A stretch of 64,000 nt of DNA, from the NCBI RefSeq assembly GCF_023273855.1, contig NZ_CP096884.1:62001-126000 (forward strand). The letters run 5' to 3'. Source of the DNA: Seonamhaeicola sp. ML3. GTDB taxonomy: Bacteria; Bacteroidota; Bacteroidia; Flavobacteriales; Flavobacteriaceae. Shown in pieces: positions 27,314 to 35,729 of this stretch; position 1 is the stretch's first letter, and the number at the start of each line of letters is the position of its first letter. The position numbers and the translations under genes were made by a program. The notes below the pieces were generated by a model. The model did not search any database. It was not told the DNA's origin and worked only from the letters and a program-made list of their open reading frames with translations.

Positions 27314-28117
27314 TTATAAGTTTTTAGTTAAGAAATACGTAGATACCAAAACGGAAAACAGGGATGCAATGGTTGTAAGATTCTGAAAAGCTGTTTGTCC
27401 TGCTCCAATGGCTTTTCGTTTTAGCGGCTTAACCAAAATCATATCATTTGGTTGAATAAAATAGTAGGGAGATGTCATTGCGGTAACATCTGTTAAATCG
27501 ATATGATGTATTTTTTGTGCATCAGGATATTGCCTAACAATCATAACATCTGTGCGATCTCCAGTTTCTAAAATATCTCCTGCATTAGCAAGGGCCTCTA
27601 TAATATTTACCCGATCTTGGTAAAGTGTATATACGCCTGTTCCACCAACTTCGCCGGTCACAGAATATCGAAGTCCCGCTAATTTTACAGTAACAAATAT
27701 TTCAGCGGTTTCCTTAAAATATTGCTTCAGTAATTCCGATTTTACTTTAGTTTCTATTTCCTTGATTGTAAAACCTAAAACGTTTATTTCACCTAGAATA
27801 GGAAACTTAATATTACCATGTAAATCAACAGTAAAACCATTAAAATACAGACCTGCTTGCCCTTGCTGAGCAATATTATTATTTCCTCCTGTGTCTACCG
27901 GGTTAAAGATACTCACCAACTCCTCATCTAAAGCCTTTACATTAATACTTAGAATATCGTTTATTTGGACTCTGTAAGGTTTTGCCAACTCCTTAACCAG
28001 AATTGAATCTGAAATCACTGTTCCTTTATCTTGAAGATACACCACATCCTTGTTGGTAATACAGGAACTAAATAACAAACTTAACAGAATGATATAAAAC
28101 CAAATATATTTTTTCAT
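27314..28117 (-). CDS. wza: Polysaccharide export outer-membrane lipoprotein (Wza type)
   Basis: 267 residues. A lipoprotein signal peptide ends in L-L-F-S-S-C19. The Poly_export domain (about 50-150; Y-R-V-Q-I-N-D-I-L-S-I-N-V) is followed by a SLBB-like domain (S-V-T-G-E-V-G-G-T-G-V-Y near 152) and a hydrophobic C-terminal segment near 245-262 instead of the amphipathic helix of E. coli Wza. It is the first gene of the polysaccharide operon; a promoter-like box lies just upstream. It probably forms the outer-membrane exit pore together with the Wzc-type protein. Confidence 0.9.
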   Translation of the reverse strand: MKKYIWFYIILLSLLFSSCITNKDVVYLQDKGTVISDSILVKELAKPYRVQINDILSINVKALDEELVSIFNPVDTGGNNNIAQQGQAGLYFNGFTVDLHGNIKFPILGEINVLGFTIKEIETKVKSELLKQYFKETAEIFVTVKLAGLRYSVTGEVGGTGVYTLYQDRVNIIEALANAGDILETGDRTDVMIVRQYPDAQKIHHIDLTDVTAMTSPYYFIQPNDMILVKPLKRKAIGAGQTAFQNLTTIASLFSVLVSTYFLTKNL

Positions 28118-28138
28118 TCGGAGCTATTTGAATTAAAG

Positions 28139-28146
28139 CAAATATA
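28139..28146 (-). promoter_or_regulatory. Promoter -7 box in front of the polysaccharide operon
   Basis: On the minus strand this reads TATATTTG, an exact match to the Bacteroidota -7 consensus TAnnTTTG, 21 bases before the wza ATG. No exact TTG is present at the -33 distance; a T-rich stretch stands there. It is the only good promoter seen for the 28-kb minus-strand gene series. Confidence 0.5.
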
Positions 28147-28220
28147 ACTTTTCATCATGAATAATAAAACTGATGCAGGATTTTATGGTTTTTTGTTCGT
28201 TATTTGCAAAAAAGGGCATC

Positions 28221-30083
28221 TTGAATTACTTAACAGTTGAAAACTTATCGAAATCTTACGGAGAGGTAGTACTTTTTGAAAACCTTTCTTTTAGTGTGCA
28301 CAAAGACCAAAAAATTGCTTTTGTTGCAAAAAATGGTACTGGAAAAACCTCTATTTTAAAGATACTTTCTGGTGAAGATGAAGCCGATTCTGGAAATGTT
28401 ATTTACAGAAAAGACATTAAGGTAGCTTTCTTATCACAAGACCCAAAATTCGACAATAATCTTACAATTGAGGAAACTATTTTTGCTAGTGACAACCCTA
28501 TCCTTAAGATTATTCACAACTATGAACGGTCACTTTTAAATCCGGATGATACAGAAGCTTATCAAAAAGCGTTTGATGACATGGAGCACCATAACGCTTG
28601 GGATTTTGAAACACAGTACAAACAGATTCTATTTAAGCTGAAACTAGAAAATATAAATCAAAAAGTAGGCTTGCTTTCTGGCGGACAAAAAAAGCGCCTT
28701 TCATTGGCCAATGTCCTCATAAACAAACCTGACCTGCTCATTCTTGATGAGCCTACCAACCATTTGGACCTAGAGATGATTGAATGGCTCGAAGCTTTTT
28801 TTGCTAAAGAGAATATCACACTTTTTATGGTAACTCACGACCGTTACTTTCTGGAACGGGTTTGTAATGAAATTATTGAATTAGATAAAGGCCTCCTTTA
28901 TGGATACAAAGGTAACTATTTATACTACCTAGAGAAAAGAGATGCCAGAAAGGAACGCGAAGCAGTAGAGGCAGGTAAGACTAAACAACTATTTAAAAAA
29001 GAACTAGAATGGATGCGGAGACAGCCTAAAGCCAGAACTACAAAATCTAAATCTAGAATAGATGATTTCTTTGAAATAAAACACAAGGCTCACCAACGTA
29101 GAAAGGAATATCAAGTCCAACTTGAAATTAACATGGAGCGTTTAGGAAGTAAAATTATTGAATTCCATAATGTTTCTAAATCCTACCAAGACAAGGTTAT
29201 TCTAAAAGGATTTGACTATACCTTTAAAAAAGGTGAACGTGTTGGGATTATTGGGAAAAACGGTACTGGAAAAACCACATTTTTAAATATCCTTACCCAA
29301 ACAGACCAGCCAGATGCTGGTAAAGTGGTAAAAGGTGAAACGGTAAAGTTTGGATACTATACCCAAAACGGCATAACAATCAAACCAGAACAAAAGGTAA
29401 TTGATGTTATTCGTGAATTTGGTGATTACATTCCTTTAAAGAAGGGACGACAAATTAGTGCCCAACAACTATTAGAGCGCTTTTTATTCAGTCGTAAAAA
29501 ACAATATGACTTTGTTGAAAAATTGAGTGGCGGTGAACGTAAAAGACTTTATTTATGTACGGTTTTAATCCAAAATCCCAACTTTTTAATTCTTGATGAG
29601 CCAACAAATGATCTTGATATTGTTACACTTAACGTCTTAGAGAGTTTCTTACTTGATTTCCCGGGATGTATCATAGTAGTTTCTCACGACCGCTACTTTA
29701 TGGATAAAGTTGTAGACCACTTATTTGTTTTTAAAGGCGAAGGCGTAATAGAAGATTTCCCCGGAAACTATACTGATTATAGAGTTTATGAAGACAGCCA
29801 ACCTGTAATATCAAAATCTACCGAAGAAAAAAAAGACAAGGATTCATGGAAACAAAATGAAGCCTCTAAATTGTCTTTCAATGAAGAAAAAGAACTCAGA
29901 AATATTGAGAGTAAACTGAAATCTTTAGCCTACGACAAAAAGCAATTAGAGGATAAATTCTTAAACCCCGATTTAAGACAAGAAGAGATAAATAAATTAT
30001 CAGAAGAGTTACAGGAGATTATTGAAACCATAGAAACTAAAGAAGAACGTTGGTTTGAACTTTCGGAAAAGTTAGAGAATTAA
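28221..30083 (+). CDS. ABC-F family ATPase (Uup-like)
   Basis: A soluble protein with two ABC domains and no membrane part; ABC-F proteins act on the ribosome or in DNA stability. Domain 1 has N-G-T-G-K-T, L-S-G-G-Q-K-K-R and L-L-I-L-D-E-P-T-N-H-L-D; domain 2 has G-K-N-G-T-G-K-T-T, L-S-G-G-E-R-K-R and F-L-I-L-D-E-P-T-N-D-L-D. The linker and the C-terminal coiled coil (last 70 residues) match Uup more than EttA. I chose the TTG at 28221 (product begins with N-Y-L-T-V-E-N-L-S-K-S-Y) because homologs start there; an in-frame ATG at 28173 would add 16 unlikely residues. It opens the plus-strand unit divergent from the polysaccharide operon. Confidence 0.9.
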   Translation: MNYLTVENLSKSYGEVVLFENLSFSVHKDQKIAFVAKNGTGKTSILKILSGEDEADSGNVIYRKDIKVAFLSQDPKFDNNLTIEETIFASDNPILKIIHNYERSLLNPDDTEAYQKAFDDMEHHNAWDFETQYKQILFKLKLENINQKVGLLSGGQKKRLSLANVLINKPDLLILDEPTNHLDLEMIEWLEAFFAKENITLFMVTHDRYFLERVCNEIIELDKGLLYGYKGNYLYYLEKRDARKEREAVEAGKTKQLFKKELEWMRRQPKARTTKSKSRIDDFFEIKHKAHQRRKEYQVQLEINMERLGSKIIEFHNVSKSYQDKVILKGFDYTFKKGERVGIIGKNGTGKTTFLNILTQTDQPDAGKVVKGETVKFGYYTQNGITIKPEQKVIDVIREFGDYIPLKKGRQISAQQLLERFLFSRKKQYDFVEKLSGGERKRLYLCTVLIQNPNFLILDEPTNDLDIVTLNVLESFLLDFPGCIIVVSHDRYFMDKVVDHLFVFKGEGVIEDFPGNYTDYRVYEDSQPVISKSTEEKKDKDSWKQNEASKLSFNEEKELRNIESKLKSLAYDKKQLEDKFLNPDLRQEEINKLSEELQEIIETIETKEERWFELSEKLEN

Positions 30084-30087
30084 CCCC

Positions 30088-30855
30088 ATGTGGTATCTAA
30101 TTATTCAATACTTTAAGTTCTTATTAAAATCCACCAACCAACACGGTGTTCACTCCCCTTTTATTTACGATTTGATTACCAAGTGTTTTTATGAAAAAAC
30201 AGATTATCCTGAATATAAAGACATTCAAAACTACAAGAGTACTCTAAAAAATAATGACGCCATAATATCTGTTGAGGACCTAGGTCCTGGCTCGCGAAAA
30301 ACCAAAACCCATCAAAGAAAAGTTTCCCAAATTGCTAAAATATCAGGCACTAACCTTAGTAGGAGTAAATTGCTTTTTAGATTATCTAAATACTTTAAAC
30401 CCAATCAAGTTTTAGAACTAGGCACTTCATTGGGAATAGCTACTCATGCGGTTCACCTTGGAACTCCAAATTGTAACATCTTAAGTATCGAAGGGTGCCC
30501 TAATATTTCTAAATTCACTTGTAATCGATTAAAACCTCTCAAAAATATTACAATTGAAAATGCTAATTTTTCCGAAGTTCTTCCTAACCTGTCAAAACAT
30601 ACTTTCGATTTGATTTTCTTTGATGGCAATCATCAAAAAGAAGCTACTTTAAATTATTTTGAAACTCTCTTACCTACAGCGCACAATAACTCCGTATTCA
30701 TTTTTGATGATATATATTGGTCTAAAGGCATGACAGAGGCCTGGGAGACCATAAAAAAACATCCAAAAGTTTCGGTTACCATTGATACTTTTAATTGGGG
30801 GTTTGTTTTTTTTAGAAACGAGCAGGCGAAAGAAGATTTTGTTATAAGACTTTAG
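30088..30855 (+). CDS. Class I SAM-dependent methyltransferase
   Basis: 255 residues. The Rossmann methyltransferase core is clear: V-L-E-L-G-T-S-L-G-I-A-T near residues 111-122 for SAM binding, then S-I-E-G-C-P and F-D-L-I-F-F-D-G-N-H near 173-182, as in the O-methyltransferase/CmoM-like group. The N-terminus (Q-H-G-V-H-S-P-F-I-Y) is a feature of a conserved Bacteroidota subfamily whose substrate I do not know. It begins 4 bases after the ABC-F gene and is probably co-transcribed. Confidence 0.8.
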   Translation: MWYLIIQYFKFLLKSTNQHGVHSPFIYDLITKCFYEKTDYPEYKDIQNYKSTLKNNDAIISVEDLGPGSRKTKTHQRKVSQIAKISGTNLSRSKLLFRLSKYFKPNQVLELGTSLGIATHAVHLGTPNCNILSIEGCPNISKFTCNRLKPLKNITIENANFSEVLPNLSKHTFDLIFFDGNHQKEATLNYFETLLPTAHNNSVFIFDDIYWSKGMTEAWETIKKHPKVSVTIDTFNWGFVFFRNEQAKEDFVIRL

Positions 30856-30879
30856 CTATCTTTAAACAAAGTTATATCT

Positions 30880-31032
30880 ATGCTGCTTTACCTAGCGATT
30901 ATATTTTTATTATTTGGATTAGTCAATCACAATTTTAGAAAAAATCAGAATAAACTGAGAAATAGAAGCACAAGAAATTTCCGTGAAAACTTTCAAAAGA
31001 AAAAAGAGACCAAAAATAAGGAATCGTTGTGA
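30880..31032 (+). CDS. Small membrane protein of unknown function (50 residues)
   Basis: An ATG at 30880 opens a 50-codon frame ending at TGA 31032. The product has one hydrophobic segment (LLYLAIIFLLFGLV, residues 2-15) followed by a strongly basic, Asn/Lys/Arg-rich tail. It lies 24 bases after the methyltransferase gene and 31 before the cobalamin adenosyltransferase gene on the same strand. The topology suggests a short inner-membrane protein with a cytoplasmic tail. No function can be assigned. Confidence 0.6.
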   Translation: MLLYLAIIFLLFGLVNHNFRKNQNKLRNRSTRNFRENFQKKKETKNKESL

Positions 31033-31063
31033 TTTTGCTGGTTAAAGCCTTAACTTGCATAGT

Positions 31064-31639
31064 ATGAAAGTATATACTAAAACCGGAGATAAAGGAACTA
31101 CCGCTTTATTTGGGGGTACAAGAGTTCCAAAATACCATTTAAGGATTGATAGTTATGGTACAATAGATGAACTTAACTCTCATATTGGACTCATTCGAGA
31201 CCAGAATATAAATCAACACCATAAAAATATTTTAATTGAAGTTCAACACAAACTATTTGTTGTTGGTGCTATTCTGGCAACCGATCCAGAAAAAGCTGTT
31301 TTAAAAAATGGCAAGGAAAGACTAAACATTAATAAAATAGACAGCGGAGATATCGAACTTCTAGAGCAGGAAATGGATGCTTTAAATGAGTCGCTCCCCC
31401 AAATGACACACTTTGTTTTGCCCGGAGGTCACCAAACGGTGTCATTCTGTCACATAGCACGTTGTGTTTGCCGAAGAGCAGAGCGTCTATCTACTGCACT
31501 CAACGATTCAGACCCTTTAGACGCTAATGTCCTAAAATACATTAACCGCCTTTCTGACTACCTTTTTGTATTGGCACGAAAGTTGACACATGAACTGGGA
31601 GCAGAAGAGGTAAAATGGATTCCTGAAAAGAACTCTTAA
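31064..31639 (+). CDS. Cob(I)alamin adenosyltransferase, PduO type
   Basis: 191 residues. Transfers the adenosyl group of ATP to cob(I)alamin to form coenzyme B12. The N-terminal Y-T-K-T-G-D-K-G-T-T-A-L-F-G-G is the ATP-binding loop of the PduO family, and C-R-R-A-E-R near residue 133 is the second conserved motif. I chose the ATG at 31064; an in-frame TTG 9 bases earlier adds only three residues. No cobalamin riboswitch was seen upstream. It probably serves an adenosylcobalamin-dependent enzyme elsewhere in the genome. Confidence 0.93.
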   Translation: MKVYTKTGDKGTTALFGGTRVPKYHLRIDSYGTIDELNSHIGLIRDQNINQHHKNILIEVQHKLFVVGAILATDPEKAVLKNGKERLNINKIDSGDIELLEQEMDALNESLPQMTHFVLPGGHQTVSFCHIARCVCRRAERLSTALNDSDPLDANVLKYINRLSDYLFVLARKLTHELGAEEVKWIPEKNS

Positions 31640-31740
31640 CCTTTACGCCCAAGAATATCAATATTGCAAAAGTTTTTAAAAGTTTGTAACCCAAAAGAAA
31701 AACGCTCTTTTATTTTATGATTAAATAATTCAAATTTTTC

Positions 31741-31770
31741 TTGCACGTTTAAACTAAAAAATTATTTTTG
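31741..31770 (+). promoter_or_regulatory. Consensus promoter for the DUF2795 gene
   Basis: TTG at 31741-31743, a 19-base spacer and TATTTTTG at 31763-31770 match the Bacteroidota housekeeping promoter TTG-N19-TAnnTTTG exactly. The ATG follows 22 bases after the -7 box. Confidence 0.72.
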
Positions 31771-31792
31771 CAGAAAATTAAACCTATAAGAA

Positions 31793-32014
31793 ATGTATTG
31801 GACTTTAGAACTAGCATCTTATCTAAGTGATGCCCCATGGCCAGCTACTAAAGACGAGTTAATTGACTATGCTATTAGAACTGGTGCTCCATTAGAAGTG
31901 GTGGAGAATTTGCAGTCAATCGAAGACGAAGGAGATTCTTATGATTCCATTGAAGAGATCTGGTCTGATTATCCAACAGATGAAGACTATCTGTGGAATG
32001 AAGACGAATATTAA
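31793..32014 (+). CDS. DUF2795 domain protein
   Basis: 73 residues, acidic. The whole protein reads as a DUF2795-type domain (L-A-S-Y-L-S-D-A-P-W-P-A-T-K-D-E-L, then A-I-R-T-G-A-P) with an acidic C-terminal tail rich in Asp, Glu and Tyr. Highly conserved small protein in Flavobacteriia, often next to secA as here; function unknown. It has its own consensus promoter and is followed by a strong terminator, so it is a single-gene unit. Confidence 0.85.
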   Translation: MYWTLELASYLSDAPWPATKDELIDYAIRTGAPLEVVENLQSIEDEGDSYDSIEEIWSDYPTDEDYLWNEDEY

Positions 32015-32036
32015 GCTATAAGATAAACCATAAAAA

Positions 32037-32062
32037 AAGTCTCTAACCGAGGCTTTTTTTTT
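32037..32062 (+). terminator. Intrinsic terminator after the DUF2795 gene
   Basis: A 7-bp stem (AAGTCTC / GAGGCTT, one G-T pair) with a 5-base loop is followed by a run of T residues to 32062. Confidence 0.8.
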
Positions 32063-32093
32063 ATCCTTATTTAGGCTTAAAACCTAACAAGAT

Positions 32094-32155
32094 GTATCTT
32101 TGAGTATTTACAAAAGATACAAGAACACATTAAAATTACACTAGGAAAAACCTAG
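32094..32155 (+). promoter_or_regulatory. secA promoter and structured leader
   Basis: TATCTTTG at 32095-32102 matches the -7 consensus. It lies in one arm of an inverted repeat (GTATCTTT at 32094-32101 and AAAGATAC at 32113-32120). A second small hairpin, CTAGG-AAAAA-CCTAG, occupies 32141-32155, 19 bases before the secA ATG. The -33 region has no exact TTG. The arrangement suggests possible control of secA expression at promoter or leader level. Confidence 0.4.
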
Positions 32156-32174
32156 ATAAAATATACTACACGCT

Positions 32175-35100
32175 ATGAGTTTTTTAAATTCAGTCTTAAA
32201 AGTATTTGTTGGAGACAAATCTAAACAAGACGTAAAAGCCATCATGCCAATCGTAGACAAAGTAAAGTCTTTCGAGTCTGCCTTAGAAGGGTTATCGCAT
32301 GATGAATTAAGATATAAAACAGTTGAGTTCAAGGCTAAAATCGCCGAAGCCTGTAAGGATTTAAACGATCGTATAACTCAACTTACAGAGGAAGCTGAAA
32401 ACACCGAGGATATTGATAAAAGAGAAGATATTTATCAAGATATCGATAAACTACATGACGATGTTTACGACATTACAGAAGGTGTTTTAAACGACATATT
32501 GCCAGAAGCGTTTGCTGTAGTTAAAGAAACGGCTAAACGCTTTGTTAACAACACTTCAATTACAGTTAAAGCTACTACTTTCGACAGAGAAATTTCTGGC
32601 AGCAAAGAATATATAACTCTTGAAGGAGACGATGCTACTTGGGCTAACTCTTGGGATGCAGCCGGTAAACCTATTACCTGGGATATGATCCACTACGATG
32701 TTCAGCTTATCGGTGGTATTGCCATGCACCAAGGTAAAATTGCCGAAATGCAAACCGGTGAAGGTAAAACGCTTGTTGCGACATTACCTGTTTACTTAAA
32801 TGCCCTGGCTGGAAAAGGGGTGCACTTAGTAACGGTTAACGACTACTTAGCAAAACGTGATAGCGCATGGATGGCGCCGATTTTTGAATTCCACGGATTG
32901 AGTGTTGATTGTATCGACTACCACCAACCTAACTCAGACTCCCGTAAGAAAGCCTATAACGCCGATATCACTTATGGAACTAACAACGAATTTGGTTTTG
33001 ACTACCTACGTGATAATATGGCACATTCGCCAGACGACTTGGTACAGCGTCCGCACCACTACGCCATTGTGGATGAGGTAGATTCGGTTTTAGTTGATGA
33101 TGCCCGTACACCATTGATTATTTCTGGACCAATTCCTAAAGGTGATCACCATGAATTCAACGAGTTAAAGCCTAAGGTTGATGATATTGTTAGTGTGCAA
33201 CGCAAATACCTAACAGGAGTTTTAGCCGAAGCAAAAAAACTTATCAAAGAAGGCGATACTAAAGAAGGTGGTTTCCAGTTATTACGCGTGTATCGTGGTA
33301 TTCCTAAGAATAAAGCACTTATTAAATTCTTGAGTGAAGAAGGTATAAAAATGCTTCTTCAAAAAACCGAGAATTTTTACATGCAAGATAACAACCGTGA
33401 AATGCCAAAGGTTGATGCTGAGCTTTATTATGTAATCGACGAAAAAAACAATCAGGTTGAATTAACCGATAAAGGTGTAGAATACATTTCTGGAAAAGAC
33501 AACCCTAACTTTTTTGTAATGCCTGAAATAGGTATGGAAATTGCAAAAATTGAAAGTCAAGGGTTATCGGCAGAAGAAGAAGCCAACCTTAAAGAAGATC
33601 TATACAAAGAGTTTGGCGTAAAATCTGAACGTATACACACCCTCAACCAGTTGTTAAAAGCATACGCCTTGTTCGAAAAAGACACACAATATGTGGTCAT
33701 GGACAATAAGGTAATGATCGTAGATGAGCAAACGGGACGTATCATGGATGGTCGTCGTTACAGCGACGGTTTACACCAGGCCATCGAAGCCAAAGAAAAT
33801 GTAAAGATTGAAGATGCTACCCAAACTTTTGCCACGGTAACCTTACAGAACTACTTTAGAATGTACCGTAAGCTATCTGGTATGACTGGTACTGCGGTTA
33901 CCGAAGCTGGTGAGTTCTGGGAAATCTATAAATTAGATGTTGTTGAAATCCCAACAAACAAACCTATTGCACGCGATGACCGTGAGGATTTAGTCTATAA
34001 AACCAAACGTGAAAAATACAATGCTGTAATCGATGAAGTAACTGAATTATCTAAAGCCGGACGCCCCGTTTTGATTGGTACAACTTCGGTTGAAATTTCA
34101 GAGTTATTGGGAAAAATGCTAAGCATTAGAAAAATTCCTCATAACGTATTGAATGCAAAACAGCATAAAAAAGAAGCTGAAATCGTTGACCAAGCTGGTA
34201 GAAGCGGACAGGTTACCATTGCAACCAACATGGCGGGTCGTGGTACCGATATCAAACTATCTGATGAAGTAAAAGCCGCTGGTGGTTTAGCCATTGTAGG
34301 TACAGAACGTCATGACTCGCGCCGTGTAGACCGTCAGTTACGAGGTCGTGCTGGTCGTCAAGGAGATGTTGGTAGTTCTCAGTTCTACGTGTCTTTAGAA
34401 GATAACCTTATGCGTTTATTTGGTAGTGAGCGTATCGCTAAAATGATGGACCGCATGGGATTAAAGGAAGGTGAAGTCATTCAGCATTCCATGATTTCAA
34501 AATCTATTGAACGTGCCCAAAAGAAAGTTGAGGAAAACAACTTTGGGGTGCGTAAGCGTTTATTGGAGTATGACGATGTTATGAACGCCCAACGTGAGGT
34601 GGTTTACAAACGTAGAAAACACGCCTTACATGGAGAACGCCTTAGAGTGGATTTAGCAAATATGATTTTCGACACTTCGGAAGGTATTGCGCAAACCAAT
34701 AAAGGCGCAAACGATTATAAAAATTTCGAGTTTGAATTGATTCGTTATTTCTCAATGAGTTCGCCAATTACTGAAGAAGAATTTGGTAAACTCTCAGAAC
34801 AGGAAATCACTTCTATCATTTATAAAGCAGCCTTTGAGCATTACCGTGAAAAAATGGAGCGAAATGCCGACTTGGCCTTCCCGGTGATTAAAAATGTTTA
34901 TGAAAATCAGCGTGATAAATACAAGCGTATTGTGGTACCGTTTACAGATGGTGTAAAGAGCTTGAATGTGGTTACCGACCTAGAAAAGGCCTACGAAACC
35001 AATGGTAAACAATTAATTACCGATTTTGAAAAGAACATTGCTTTAGCCATTATCGACGATGCTTGGAAAACCCATTTGCGAAAAATGGATGAGCTGAAAC

Positions 35101-35528
35101 AATCGGTACAGCTGGCCGTACACGAACAAAAAGACCCTTTATTGATTTATAAGTTCGAAGCCTTTGAATTATTCAAGGCCATGATTGACCAAGTAAACAA
35201 GGATGTTATTTCATTCTTATTTAAAGGAGAATTACCACAAGAAACTCAGAATAACATTCAAGAAGCTAGAGCTAGGAAACAAGAAAAGGTACAAACCACC
35301 AAGGAAGAAATTCCTAATCTTGATGAACGTGCTGCCGAAAGTAGAGCTGCTGGAAACACCCAACGTCAACAACAAATTGTGGAAACCATTGTTCGTGATA
35401 AACCAAAGATTGGACGTAACGACCGTGTTACTATTAAACATGTTATGAACGGTGAAAACAAAACCCTTAAATATAAACAAGCAGAACCTCTAATTGCAAA
35501 AGGCGATTGGGTTTTGGTTGAGGATTAA
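32175..35528 (+). CDS. secA: Protein translocase ATPase SecA
   Basis: 1117 residues; the ATP-driven motor of Sec export. Walker A Q-T-G-E-G-K-T lies at 193-199, and D-E-V-D-S-V-L-V-D-D-A-R-T-P with the DEAD-like motif near 298-311. A-G-R-G-T-D-I and R-G-R-A-G-R-Q-G-D are the motor motifs of the second RecA-like domain. The protein is about 200 residues longer than E. coli SecA because of inserts, one of them acidic at about 60-110, usual in Bacteroidota. The C-terminus keeps a G-R-N-D segment but lacks the cysteines of the zinc-binding SecB/lipid-binding tail. Flanked by terminators on both sides, so monocistronic. Confidence 0.97.
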   Translation: MSFLNSVLKVFVGDKSKQDVKAIMPIVDKVKSFESALEGLSHDELRYKTVEFKAKIAEACKDLNDRITQLTEEAENTEDIDKREDIYQDIDKLHDDVYDITEGVLNDILPEAFAVVKETAKRFVNNTSITVKATTFDREISGSKEYITLEGDDATWANSWDAAGKPITWDMIHYDVQLIGGIAMHQGKIAEMQTGEGKTLVATLPVYLNALAGKGVHLVTVNDYLAKRDSAWMAPIFEFHGLSVDCIDYHQPNSDSRKKAYNADITYGTNNEFGFDYLRDNMAHSPDDLVQRPHHYAIVDEVDSVLVDDARTPLIISGPIPKGDHHEFNELKPKVDDIVSVQRKYLTGVLAEAKKLIKEGDTKEGGFQLLRVYRGIPKNKALIKFLSEEGIKMLLQKTENFYMQDNNREMPKVDAELYYVIDEKNNQVELTDKGVEYISGKDNPNFFVMPEIGMEIAKIESQGLSAEEEANLKEDLYKEFGVKSERIHTLNQLLKAYALFEKDTQYVVMDNKVMIVDEQTGRIMDGRRYSDGLHQAIEAKENVKIEDATQTFATVTLQNYFRMYRKLSGMTGTAVTEAGEFWEIYKLDVVEIPTNKPIARDDREDLVYKTKREKYNAVIDEVTELSKAGRPVLIGTTSVEISELLGKMLSIRKIPHNVLNAKQHKKEAEIVDQAGRSGQVTIATNMAGRGTDIKLSDEVKAAGGLAIVGTERHDSRRVDRQLRGRAGRQGDVGSSQFYVSLEDNLMRLFGSERIAKMMDRMGLKEGEVIQHSMISKSIERAQKKVEENNFGVRKRLLEYDDVMNAQREVVYKRRKHALHGERLRVDLANMIFDTSEGIAQTNKGANDYKNFEFELIRYFSMSSPITEEEFGKLSEQEITSIIYKAAFEHYREKMERNADLAFPVIKNVYENQRDKYKRIVVPFTDGVKSLNVVTDLEKAYETNGKQLITDFEKNIALAIIDDAWKTHLRKMDELKQSVQLAVHEQKDPLLIYKFEAFELFKAMIDQVNKDVISFLFKGELPQETQNNIQEARARKQEKVQTTKEEIPNLDERAAESRAAGNTQRQQQIVETIVRDKPKIGRNDRVTIKHVMNGENKTLKYKQAEPLIAKGDWVLVED

Positions 35529-35591
35529 TGTCATGCAGAACTTAGTGAAGCATCTTTAATTTTAAGATTCTTCGTTTCACCCTGAATGACA
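35529..35591. repeat. Imperfect inverted repeat after secA (REP-like)
   Basis: Starting at the base after the secA stop, the left arm (TGTCATGCAG..., to about 35556) and the right arm (about 35564-35591, ending CTGAATGACA) are imperfect reverse complements over about 28 bases. The ends TGTCAT and ATGACA match exactly. Similar short palindromes ending in GGAATGA recur in the window. Confidence 0.5.
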
Positions 35592-35592
35592 A

Positions 35593-35626
35593 AAAAACTC
35601 CCGATAGAAATCTATCGGGAGTTTTT
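35593..35626 (+). terminator. Strong intrinsic terminator after secA
   Basis: A perfect stem pairs 35593-35607 with 35612-35626 around the loop AAAT; the central part is CTCCCGATAG / CTATCGGGAG. The arms end in runs of A and T so it may work in both directions. Confidence 0.88.
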
Positions 35627-35668
35627 GTTTTGACAGCTATTGACTTTGTAAAAATTTTCGGCTACCTT

Positions 35669-35715
35669 CGTTTAACAATCGATAAACTTCATTAAAACGG
35701 AAGTCTATCTAAACG
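35669..35715. repeat. Hairpin with bulge upstream of the lipoprotein gene (left cassette border)
   Basis: CGTTTA (35669-35674) and GATAAACTTC (35681-35690) pair with GAAGTCTATC (35700-35709, one mismatch) and TAAACG (35710-35715). The six bases ACAATC form a bulge on the left arm only. It directly precedes the inverted repeat that brackets the lipoprotein gene. Confidence 0.5.
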
Positions 35716-35729
35716 TTGTAAATAATTGT
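35715..35729. repeat. Left copy of the 15-bp inverted repeat bracketing the lipoprotein gene
   Basis: GTTGTAAATAATTGT here is the reverse complement, with one mismatch, of the sequence at 36334-36348. The repeat overlaps the GTG start codon of the lipoprotein gene. Confidence 0.6.

Noticed and set aside
28173-28220. ATG at 28173 as start of the ABC-F gene
   Set aside because: The extra 16 residues are not typical for the family; the TTG at 28221 gives the usual N-terminus.
31640-31740. Possible cobalamin riboswitch near the adenosyltransferase gene
   Set aside because: No B12-box-like sequence seen, and the spacer lies downstream of that gene.
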